The notes under the pieces: model-generated
The model's input: the letters and a program-made list of their open reading frames with translations, nothing else
The model's database searches: none
Told to the model about the DNA's origin: nothing
Source of the DNA: Pseudomonadota bacterium
GTDB taxonomy: Bacteria > Pseudomonadota > Gammaproteobacteria > Burkholderiales > Rhodocyclaceae
Direction: 5' to 3'
Assembly (NCBI GenBank): GCA_023459095.1
Contig: JAEWVQ010000146.1
Location: 1 to 23,957 of the forward strand
Length of the DNA stretch: 23,957 bases
Shown: positions 7,825-13,518 of the stretch, piece after piece
Numbering within the stretch: position 1 is the stretch's first letter
How the letters are laid out: each line of letters starts with the position of its first letter
Made by a program: the position numbers and the translations under genes

Positions 7825-8358
7825 ATGATCCGCGACCTCCTGCGCATGGGCGACCCGCGCCTGGCGCGCATTGCCCGCCCGGTCACCGATTTCGGCAGCG
7901 CCGCGCTCCACGAGTTGGTCGCCGACATGATCGACACCATGCGCGCAGCCGGCGGCGTCGGCCTCGCCGCACCGCAGATCGGCGTCGACCTGCGCCTGGT
8001 GATCTTCGGCTTCGAGCACAGCGAACGCTATCCCGACGCGCCCGCGGTGCCCTTCACCGTGCTCGCCAATCCGGTGCTCGAGCCGCTCTCCGACGAACTG
8101 GAAGAGGGCTGGGAAGGCTGCCTCTCGGTGCCCGGCCTGCGCGGCTGGGTGCCGCGCCACCGCCACCTGCGCTACCGCGGCCGCAGCCCCGACGGGCAGC
8201 CGCTGGAGCGTGTGGTCGAGGGCTTTCACGCCCGCGTCGTGCAGCACGAATGCGACCACCTCGATGGCATTCTCTACCCCGCGCGCATCCGCGACTTCAG
8301 CCGTTTCGGCTTCGCCGACCTGCTCCCCGCGGGCGCGCCGCCGGCGGACGAGGTTTGA
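7825..8358 (+). CDS. def: Peptide deformylase
   Basis: Removes the formyl group from the N-terminal methionine of nascent proteins using a bound Fe2+ or Zn2+. All three catalytic motifs are present in a 177-residue protein: GVGLAAPQIG at residues 44-53, EGCLS at 97-101 (C99 is a metal ligand) and HECDHLDG at 141-148 (H141 and H145 are ligands, E142 the base). The N-terminus MIRDLLRMGDPRLARIARPV is typical. The gene follows rlmH by five bases. Deformylase is usually beside fmt, which is absent here, so this may be a second deformylase copy; that is an inference from context only. Confidence 0.94.
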   Translation: MIRDLLRMGDPRLARIARPVTDFGSAALHELVADMIDTMRAAGGVGLAAPQIGVDLRLVIFGFEHSERYPDAPAVPFTVLANPVLEPLSDELEEGWEGCLSVPGLRGWVPRHRHLRYRGRSPDGQPLERVVEGFHARVVQHECDHLDGILYPARIRDFSRFGFADLLPAGAPPADEV

Positions 8359-8415
8359 GCATGAACGCCCGCGACGCCGCACCGACGGCCGCAGGCGCGC
8401 AAACCTGACGCCCGC

Positions 8416-8435
8416 TGTAAGCCTGCGGTTACAAT
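8416..8435 (+). promoter_or_regulatory. Putative promoter/operator before the Maf gene
   Basis: TACAAT at 8430-8435 resembles a sigma-70 -10 element 28 bases before the Maf start. It overlaps an inverted repeat, TGTAA (8416-8420) and TTACA (8429-8433) with an 8-bp spacer, which could be an operator. The best -35 candidate, CTGACG at 8405-8410, is 19 bp away, longer than ideal. The 105-bp gap from def to this gene otherwise contains only a 15-codon ORF that I do not credit. Confidence 0.35.
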
Positions 8436-8463
8436 TCAGTCTCATTCCCCAGAGCCCCGCGCA

Positions 8464-9084
8464 ATGGCTGCCAATCCACCCCGCATCTTCCTCGCGTCCA
8501 CCAGCCCGCGCCGCCGGGAGCTGTTGCGCCAGATCGGCGTGCATTTCGACGTCCTCACCTTCCGCAGCGGCGAGCGCGGCGACGATGCCGACGTCGACGA
8601 AACCCCGTTCGCGAACGAGGACGTCGCCCACTACGTCGAACGCATCGCGCTCACCAAGGCCGAGGCGGGTGTCCGCCGCACGGTGTGGCGGCGACTGCCG
8701 CGCCGTCCCATCCTCGCTGCCGACACCACGCTCGAACTCGACGGCGAGATCATCGGCAAGCCGGCGGACGCGGCCGATGCACGCGCCATCCTCGCGCGCC
8801 TGTCGGGACGCACCCACCGCGTTCTCACCGGGGTCGCGGTCAGCGACGGCGAGCACACGCGCAGCCTGATCTCGGTCAGCGAGGTGCGCTTTCGCGCCCT
8901 CAGGGATCAGGAGATCCGCCACTACGTCGCCAGCGGCGAGCCGATGGACAAGGCCGGCGCCTACGGCATCCAGGGGCGGGCGGCGATCTTCATCGAGGAG
9001 ATCCGCGGCAGCTACTCCGGCATCATGGGCCTGCCGCTGTTCGAAACCGCCCAGTTGCTCGAAGGCTTCGGCTATCCTCTGTAA
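8464..9084 (+). CDS. Maf-like nucleoside triphosphate pyrophosphatase
   Basis: Maf proteins hydrolyse non-canonical or surplus nucleoside triphosphates to the monophosphate and pyrophosphate. The 206-residue protein starts IFLASTSPRRRELLRQIGV (the SxSPRR phosphate-binding motif at residues 12-18), has ILAADTTLELDGEIIGKP at 83-100 with catalytic D87, and SGRTHRVLTGVAV at 114-126. The pattern ADT...DG..IGKP suggests the dTTP/UTP pyrophosphatase (YhdE) subgroup rather than the m7GTP (YceF) subgroup; this is inferred. The insert AGVRRTVWRRLPRRP at residues 68-82 is typical of betaproteobacterial members. rng follows, a maf-rng order known from many proteobacteria. Confidence 0.92.
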   Translation: MAANPPRIFLASTSPRRRELLRQIGVHFDVLTFRSGERGDDADVDETPFANEDVAHYVERIALTKAEAGVRRTVWRRLPRRPILAADTTLELDGEIIGKPADAADARAILARLSGRTHRVLTGVAVSDGEHTRSLISVSEVRFRALRDQEIRHYVASGEPMDKAGAYGIQGRAAIFIEEIRGSYSGIMGLPLFETAQLLEGFGYPL

Positions 9085-9138
9085 CCGCAGCCGCCCCTCG
9101 ACGGGGACCGCGCCCGGCTTGCGGGCCATCGATGAGCC

Positions 9139-9174
9139 ATGCGCAATGGCGGCGGATCCGCCGCCATTGCGCAT
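9139..9174. repeat. 36-bp perfect palindrome between maf and rng
   Basis: Each 18-base half reads ATGCGCAATGGCGGCGGA and is followed by its exact complement, with no spacer (GGATCC at the centre). As RNA it would fold into a very stable hairpin 21 bases before the rng ATG. It is followed by only three T residues, so it is a poor intrinsic terminator. It may separate maf from rng, block 3' exonucleases, or act as a 5'-UTR control element for rng. The first ATG of the palindrome is in frame with rng, but I do not take it as the start. Confidence 0.7.
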
Positions 9175-9195
9175 TTCCCATTACCGCAGTGCGCC

Positions 9196-10650
9196 ATGAG
9201 CATCGAGTTCCTGATCAACTTCACCCCGCAGGAGACGCGGGTCGCCATCGTCGAACAAGGCGTCGTGCAGGAACTGCACGTCGAACGCACCGCCAGCCGC
9301 GGCATCGTCGGCAACATCTACCTGGGCCGGGTCGTGCGCGTGCTCCCCGGCATGCAGTCCGCATTCATCGAGATCGGCCTCGACCGCACCGCCTTCCTCC
9401 ATGTCGCCGACATCTGGAGCGACCGCCAGAACGGCGAGCCGGCACGCCCCATCGAGCGCATCCTCGCCGAAGGCCAGAGCCTGCTGGTGCAGGTGCTCAA
9501 GGACCCGATCGGCACCAAGGGCGCGCGCCTCTCCACCCAGATCAGCATTGCCGGGCGGCTGCTCGTCTACCTGCCCCAGGAAAAGCACATCGGCATCTCG
9601 CAGCGCATCGAGGACGAAGCCGAGCGCGAGGCCCTGCGCGCCCGCCTCACCCATCTGGTGCCCGCCGACGAACCCGGCGGCTTCATCGTGCGCACGATGG
9701 CGGAATCCGCCTCCGACGACGAGCTCGCCGCCGACATCGCCTACCTGCGCAAGCTGTGGCGCGAGATCGGCAGCCAGTCCACCGGCGCGGTACCGCCGCG
9801 CCTGCTGCACGAGGATCTCGGCCTCGGCCAGCGCGTGCTGCGCGACCTGGTGGACGAGGAGACCACGCGCATCCGCGTCGACTCGCGGGAAAACTTCCAG
9901 AAGCTGTCGGCTTTCGCCGCCGAATACAGCCCCAAAGTGCTGCCGCTGCTCGAGCACTACACCGGCGAGCGCCCGCTCTTCGACCTGTTCAACGTCGAGG
10001 AGGAGATCCAGAAGGCGCTGGCGCGGCGCGTGGACCTCAAGTCCGGCGGCTATCTCATCATCGACCAGACCGAGGCGATGACCACCGTCGACGTGAACAC
10101 CGGCGGCTTCGTCGGCGCGCGCAACTTCGACGACACCATCTTCAAGACCAACCTCGAAGCGACCCAGGCGATCGCCCGCCAACTGCGCCTGCGCAACCTG
10201 GGCGGCATCATCATCATCGACTTCATCGACATGGAGAACGTCGAACACCGCGAAATGGTGCTCGACGAATTCCGCAAGGCGCTCGCCCGCGATCACACCA
10301 AGATGACCATCAACGGCTTCACCGCGCTCGGTCTGGTGGAGATGACGCGCAAGCGCACCCGCGAGTCGCTCGCCCACCTGCTGTGCGAACCCTGCCCCAC
10401 CTGCAGCGGCCGCGGCGAGGTCAAGACCGCGCGCACGGTGTGCTACGAAATCCTCCGCGAACTGCTGCGCGAGGCGCGCCAGTTCAACGCCCGCGAGTTC
10501 CGCGTGCTCGCCGAACCCAACGTGATCGACCTGTTCCTCGACGAGGAAAGCCAGTCGCTGGCGATGCTGTCGGACTTCATCGGCAAGAAGATCTCGCTGC
10601 ACCCCGAGTCGAGCTACACCCAGGAACAGTTCGACATCGTGCTGCTGTGA
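9196..10650 (+). CDS. rng: Ribonuclease G
   Basis: RNase G is an endoribonuclease of the RNase E/G family that matures the 5' end of 16S rRNA and cleaves A/U-rich single-stranded mRNA. The 484-residue length fits RNase G, not RNase E, since the disordered C-terminal scaffold is absent. Landmarks are an S1 domain at about residues 35-120 (RGIVGNIYLGRVVRVLPGMQ), the catalytic DNase-I-like domain with D299 in DVNTGGFVG and D342 in IIIIDFIDM, and the zinc-link CEPCPTC at 397-403. ATG 9196 gives the conserved start MSIEFLINFTPQETRVA. The stop overlaps the next gene's GTG in GTGA. Confidence 0.96.
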   Translation: MSIEFLINFTPQETRVAIVEQGVVQELHVERTASRGIVGNIYLGRVVRVLPGMQSAFIEIGLDRTAFLHVADIWSDRQNGEPARPIERILAEGQSLLVQVLKDPIGTKGARLSTQISIAGRLLVYLPQEKHIGISQRIEDEAEREALRARLTHLVPADEPGGFIVRTMAESASDDELAADIAYLRKLWREIGSQSTGAVPPRLLHEDLGLGQRVLRDLVDEETTRIRVDSRENFQKLSAFAAEYSPKVLPLLEHYTGERPLFDLFNVEEEIQKALARRVDLKSGGYLIIDQTEAMTTVDVNTGGFVGARNFDDTIFKTNLEATQAIARQLRLRNLGGIIIIDFIDMENVEHREMVLDEFRKALARDHTKMTINGFTALGLVEMTRKRTRESLAHLLCEPCPTCSGRGEVKTARTVCYEILRELLREARQFNAREFRVLAEPNVIDLFLDEESQSLAMLSDFIGKKISLHPESSYTQEQFDIVLL

Positions 10651-11618
10651 GCCGGGCGCCCGTGCCCCACCCGCGCGAACCCTCGACCGCGCGCCCGCGC
10701 GCGCTGCCCGCGACCCTGTTCGCCGCCACCCGCCCCGCCTTCCTGTCGGTGACCCTGATCGGCTGCCTGATCGGCCTGGCCTGCGCCCACGGCTCGGGGG
10801 TCGCGCTCGATCCGGTGCGCGCGTTCGTCACCGTGCTGTTCGCCCTCGTCGCCCACGCCGGCGTCAATGTCATCAACGACTATCACGACGCCTGCAACGG
10901 CGCCGACGCCGCCAACACCACGCGCCTCTTTCCATTCACCGGCGGCAGCCGCTTCATTCAGAACGGCGTGCTGAGCGCGCGCCAGACCGCCCGCCTCGGC
11001 TACGGCCTGCTCGCCGCGGTGGTGCCCGCCGGCCTGTGGCTGGCCGCCGAGGCCGGTGCCGGGCTGCTCGCCATCGGCCTGGGCGGACTGGTCGTGGGCT
11101 GGGCCTATTCGGCGCCGCCCTTCGCGCTGATGAGCCGTGGTCTGGGCGAGGCAGCGATTGCCGCGGGCTGGCTGCTGGTGGTGATCGGCGCCGACTTCGT
11201 GCAGCGCGGCAGCTTCAGTGCGTTGCCGGTGGCCGCCGGGCTATCCTATGCCCTGCTCGTCGCCAACCTGCTCTACATCAACCAGTTCCCCGACCACGAT
11301 GGCGACGCCGCGGTGGGCAAACGCACCCTGGTCGTGCGCCTCGGCCCCGCGGTCGCGAAGTGGGGCTATCTGCTGATCGCGATCATCGCCTACGGCTGGC
11401 TGGTGACCATGGTCGCCACCGACACCCTGCCGCAGAAAGCCGGCATCGCGGCGATGACGCTGGTGCTGTCGTTCGCCGCAGCGCGCGAGCTGATCGCCCA
11501 CGCCACCGCGCCGGCGGAGCTTGCCCCTGCGATCCGGCGCACCATCCTCGCCGCCAACGCGCACGGCCTGCTGCTCGCCGCGGCACTGGCGTTCGCACGC
11601 TGGCCGGCTGCGCACTAG
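10647..11618 (+). CDS. UbiA-family prenyltransferase (MenA-like)
   Basis: A 323-residue integral membrane aromatic prenyltransferase with eight to nine predicted helices. Both Asp-rich motifs that bind Mg-prenyl-diphosphate are present: NDYHDACNGADAAN at residues 77-90 and DHDGDAAVGKRTLVVRLG at 216-233. The second motif (GKRT.VVRLG) and the NDYxD form look like MenA (1,4-dihydroxy-2-naphthoate polyprenyltransferase) rather than UbiA proper. No other menaquinone genes are in view, so the acceptor is uncertain. The GTG start at 10647 overlaps the rng stop by four bases (GTGA), suggesting coupling; GTG 10662 is an alternative. The first ~25 residues are Pro/Arg-rich and precede the membrane domain. 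Confidence 0.85.
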   Translation: MSRAPVPHPREPSTARPRALPATLFAATRPAFLSVTLIGCLIGLACAHGSGVALDPVRAFVTVLFALVAHAGVNVINDYHDACNGADAANTTRLFPFTGGSRFIQNGVLSARQTARLGYGLLAAVVPAGLWLAAEAGAGLLAIGLGGLVVGWAYSAPPFALMSRGLGEAAIAAGWLLVVIGADFVQRGSFSALPVAAGLSYALLVANLLYINQFPDHDGDAAVGKRTLVVRLGPAVAKWGYLLIAIIAYGWLVTMVATDTLPQKAGIAAMTLVLSFAAARELIAHATAPAELAPAIRRTILAANAHGLLLAAALAFARWPAAH

Positions 11619-11638
11619 GCCGGCTCCCCATCCGGCCT
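11617..11638 (+). terminator. Weak terminator-like hairpin before ruvA
   Basis: AGGCCGG and CCGGCCT make a 7-bp stem around CTCCCCAT, starting within the prenyltransferase stop codon. It is followed by CCTTTTC, a poor U-tract. It could partly terminate the maf-rng-prenyltransferase transcript before ruvA, which starts 31 bases later. Alternatively it is only a transcript-stabilising hairpin. Confidence 0.4.
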
Positions 11639-11669
11639 CCTTTTCATCCTGATTGATTGCTGAGCCCCC

Positions 11670-12269
11670 ATGATCGGACGCATCACCGGCCGCCTGCTGG
11701 AAAAGAACCCGCCGCAGATCCTCATCGACGCTCACGGCGTCGGCTACGAGCTGGAAGTACCGATGAGCACCTTTTACGGCCTGCCGCCGATCGGCGACAC
11801 GGTCAGCCTGCACACCCACCTCGCGGTACGCGAGGACGGACATTTCCTCTACGGCTTCGCCAGCGACGAGGAACGCGCCGCGTTCCGCCAGTTGCTCAAG
11901 GTCTCCGGGATCGGCGCGCGCATCGCGCTCGCGGTGCTGTCCGGGCTGTCGGTAAACGACCTCGCCCAGGCCGTCGCGCTGCAGGAAAGCGGGCGCCTGG
12001 TGAAGATTCCCGGAATCGGCAAGAAGACCGCCGAACGCCTGCTGCTGGAGCTGCGCGACAAGCTCGGCAAGGCCCTGCCACAGATCGCCGGCACCCGCCT
12101 CGCCGCGCCCGCGGACGCAGCGCCCGATGCGCGCAGCGACATCCTCAACGCCCTCCTCGCCCTCGGCTACAACGAACGCGAGGCGCTCACCGCGATGAAA
12201 GGGCTGGACGCCGGCGTCGCCGTGCCCGAGGGCATCCGCCTCGCCCTCAAGCAGTTGTCGCGGGCCTGA
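11670..12269 (+). CDS. ruvA: Holliday junction branch migration complex subunit RuvA
   Basis: RuvA binds four-way DNA junctions as a tetramer and loads the RuvB motor. The 199-residue protein starts MIGRITGRLLEKNPPQILID (OB-fold domain I). Two helix-hairpin-helix motifs follow at about residues 77-90 (LKVSGIGARIALAVL) and 112-126 (VKIPGIGKKTAERLL), then a flexible linker at 140-155 and a C-terminal RuvB-binding domain (SDILNALLALGYNEREA). The length is normal. ruvC is not upstream, where many proteobacteria keep it, and ruvB lies 1.25 kb downstream beyond a PEP-CTERM gene. Confidence 0.97.
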   Translation: MIGRITGRLLEKNPPQILIDAHGVGYELEVPMSTFYGLPPIGDTVSLHTHLAVREDGHFLYGFASDEERAAFRQLLKVSGIGARIALAVLSGLSVNDLAQAVALQESGRLVKIPGIGKKTAERLLLELRDKLGKALPQIAGTRLAAPADAAPDARSDILNALLALGYNEREALTAMKGLDAGVAVPEGIRLALKQLSRA

Positions 12270-12276
12270 ACGCACG

Positions 12277-12294
12277 GCGCGGCGCCGGCCGCGC
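12277..12294 (+). other. GC hairpin just after ruvA, 19-mer shared with the metK 3' end
   Basis: GCGCGGC and GCCGCGC form a 7-bp stem with a four-base loop, eight bases after the ruvA stop. Positions 12278-12296 are identical over 19 bases to 21751-21769, downstream of metK. It is followed by the 11-bp direct repeat TCACCGCCGCC at 12295-12305 and 12306-12316. There is no U-tract. It is probably an mRNA 3'-end structure or a small dispersed repeat. Confidence 0.4.
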
Positions 12295-12335
12295 TCACCG
12301 CCGCCTCACCGCCGCCTCACGGCACCCGCCGGCCC

Positions 12336-12351
12336 TGTGACCTTCTTCACA
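12336..12351. promoter_or_regulatory. CRP-type operator upstream of the PEP-CTERM gene
   Basis: TGTGA-CCTTCT-TCACA is an exact match to the CRP palindrome TGTGA-N6-TCACA. Its centre (12343.5) is about 61.5 bp upstream of a predicted start near 12405, if AATAAT at 12393-12398 is the -10 element. That is the classical class I activator position. No -35 hexamer is visible, as expected for an activator-dependent promoter. The regulator (Crp, Vfr or Fnr-like) is not in the window. Confidence 0.6.
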
Positions 12352-12418
12352 AGCACGGAGAGATCGCCCACGCCGCGCACGGCATCCGGAGCAATAATCC
12401 AAGCCATTGAATCGCTGT

Positions 12419-12451
12419 TCCTTTCCGCGCGCCGTCGTGGTGCGGAAAGGA
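12419..12451 (+). promoter_or_regulatory. 10-bp inverted repeat in the probable PEP-CTERM leader
   Basis: TCCTTTCCGC and GCGGAAAGGA are perfect 10-bp arms around a 13-bp spacer. If transcription starts near 12405, the element is a hairpin in the 5' UTR, 45 bases before the ATG at 12496. It could affect translation or mRNA stability, or the DNA could be an operator. It has no T-tract, so it is not a standard terminator. Confidence 0.4.
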
Positions 12452-12495
12452 TGCAGCGAATCCGCCCCCAATGATGCCTTGGTAATAGAGCCGCC

Positions 12496-13281
12496 ATGCC
12501 CCGCACCCACGCCGCCCTGATCGCCGCCACCCTCTCCCTCGCCGCCGTCGGCCAAGCCCACGCCGCCTTCGTCGTCACCTATGAGGCGCCGGGCGTCACC
12601 GTGAGCACGGCCACCTTCGACTACGTCGGCATGGAGACCTTCGACGCGATCAAGCAGAGCGGCAAGGGCAACGGCCAGGACTTCAGCTCCAGCTTCGGCA
12701 CCGCAGTGGACGCGCTCGGCGTCGATCACGGTGTCGTTGGCCGCTACAGCGACGCCATCCTCCTCGGTCACGACCAGTACGGCGGCGCCGGCGGCAGCGG
12801 CCAGTACGCGGTGGCCGGGCTGGGCCGCAGTGCGCAATACCAGATCAACCTGACCCAAACCGGGACCGATGGCATCAACTACTTCGGCTTCTGGCTGTCC
12901 GCGCTCGATGCCGGCAACACCGTCGAGTTCCGCGCGAGCGGCACCAGTCTGTTCACCTTCTCCGCGGGCGACGTTCTCGGCCTGATCAGCGACAAGCCCG
13001 ATTATTACGGCAACCCGAGCACGGCCTATGATGGGCGGAACCGCCACGAACCCTACGTGTTCCTGAATTTCTTCTACTACGGCGGCACTTTCGATCAGAT
13101 CGTCTTCACCCAGGGCCCCGGCACGGCCGGCTACGAGTCCGACAACCACACCGTCGGCCGCTTCACCGAAGCCAGCGGCACCATCGTCGCCCCGGTATCG
13201 GCAGTGCCCGAACCCGCCTCCCTCGCCCTCCTCGCCTTGGGCCTGGGCGGTCTCGGGTTGAGCCGGCGGCGTCGCACCTGA
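12496..13281 (+). CDS. PEP-CTERM sorting domain-containing exported protein
   Basis: A 261-residue exported protein of unknown function. The N-terminus MPRTHAALIAATLSLAAVGQAHA is a Sec signal peptide, probably cleaved after residue 23. The mature region is rich in Gly, Ser, Asn and aromatic residues, with strands such as GINYFGFWLSALDAGNTVEFRASG and EPYVFLNFFYYGGTFDQIVF. It ends in VPEPASLALLALGLGG plus GLGLSRRRRT (residues 237-261), a textbook PEP-CTERM signal: VPEP motif, hydrophobic helix, Arg cluster. Such proteins are processed by an exosortase (EpsH/XrtA type, encoded elsewhere) and linked to exopolysaccharide and floc formation. The gene splits ruvA from ruvB and looks like an insertion into an ancestral operon. 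The ribosome binding site is weak. Confidence 0.9.
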   Translation: MPRTHAALIAATLSLAAVGQAHAAFVVTYEAPGVTVSTATFDYVGMETFDAIKQSGKGNGQDFSSSFGTAVDALGVDHGVVGRYSDAILLGHDQYGGAGGSGQYAVAGLGRSAQYQINLTQTGTDGINYFGFWLSALDAGNTVEFRASGTSLFTFSAGDVLGLISDKPDYYGNPSTAYDGRNRHEPYVFLNFFYYGGTFDQIVFTQGPGTAGYESDNHTVGRFTEASGTIVAPVSAVPEPASLALLALGLGGLGLSRRRRT

Positions 13282-13316
13282 ACGCGCGAGCATGACGTCG
13301 CCGGTTTTTACGCCGC

Positions 13317-13335
13317 CCTTGACCCCGGCTCAAGG
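13317..13335. promoter_or_regulatory. Inverted repeat upstream of the sigma-54 promoter
   Basis: CCTTGA and TCAAGG flank CCCCGGC. The centre (13326) is about 75 bp upstream of the predicted sigma-54 start, where an enhancer-binding protein could sit. It could also be a weak 3' hairpin of the PEP-CTERM transcript. I recognise no specific regulator consensus. Confidence 0.3.
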
Positions 13336-13374
13336 ATCACGCGCAAGATACTGATTTAACAAAATTAAAAGTTC

Positions 13375-13390
13375 TGGCACGGCCCATGCT
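13375..13390 (+). promoter_or_regulatory. Sigma-54 (RpoN) promoter
   Basis: TGGCAC-GGCCC-ATGCT matches TGGCAC-N5-TTGCW with one mismatch, and GG and GC are exactly 10 bp apart. The local DNA upstream is AT-rich (AACAAAATTAAAAGTT), unusual for this window. Transcription would begin near 13401. No gene starts close downstream except ruvB at 13519, and a strong terminator lies in between, so the natural product is a short RNA. Confidence 0.7.
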
Positions 13391-13400
13391 GTGTCATCCG

Positions 13401-13483
13401 TGCAAGGCAGGCAGGCCCGCTAACAAGAGCAACAATGGGCATCAGGGGGACGTCAAGGGAGCATCGGCTCCCTTGACGTTTTT
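13401..13483 (+). ncRNA. Candidate sigma-54-dependent small RNA (~83 nt)
   Basis: The boundaries are inferred: the 5' end from the sigma-54 promoter at 13375-13390, the 3' end from the intrinsic terminator at 13450-13483. The 5' part contains repeated GGCA units and the unstructured ACAAGAGCAACAA, a plausible seed or Hfq-contact region, followed by the terminator hairpin and U-tract. A 13-codon ORF (ATG 13435, MGIRGTSREHRLP) ends inside the terminator stem; I do not think it is coding. I match it to no known RNA family. Confidence 0.5.
13450..13483 (+). terminator. Rho-independent terminator between the PEP-CTERM gene and ruvB
   Basis: ACGTCAAGGGAGC and GCTCCCTTGACGT form a perfect 13-bp stem closed by an ATCG loop and followed by TTTTT. 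It is one of the strongest terminators in the window. It would end transcripts from the sigma-54 promoter 50 bp upstream and any read-through from the PEP-CTERM gene, insulating ruvB. Confidence 0.85.
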
Positions 13484-13512
13484 GCGGCTGCACACGCCGC
13501 TTCCGCTACACT
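13482..13512 (+). promoter_or_regulatory. Putative ruvB promoter
   Basis: TACACT at 13507-13512 is a fair -10 element with TTGCGG at 13482-13487 as a possible -35, but the 19-bp spacer is long. A start 7 bases after the -10 would fall on the ruvB ATG itself (13519), giving a leaderless or near-leaderless mRNA. The strong terminator just upstream means ruvB needs its own promoter here. Confidence 0.35.
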
Positions 13513-13518
13513 TGCGCG

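Noticed and set aside
8361..8408. 15-codon ORF between def and maf (MNARDAAPTAAGAQT)
   Set aside because: Too short, no ribosome site, ordinary GC-rich composition.
9139..9195. Upstream in-frame ATG extending RNase G by 19 residues
   Set aside because: It lies in the 36-bp palindrome, the added residues (MRNGGGSAAIAH...) are not family-like, and ATG 9196 gives the conserved N-terminus.
8685..10646. Long N-terminal extension of the prenyltransferase frame through maf and rng
   Set aside because: The extension is Arg/Pro/His-rich and out of frame with well-supported maf and rng. The real protein begins at the GTG overlapping the rng stop.
13435..13476. 13-codon ORF inside the small RNA candidate
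   Set aside because: It runs into the terminator stem and has only a weak AAGAG upstream; more likely non-coding.
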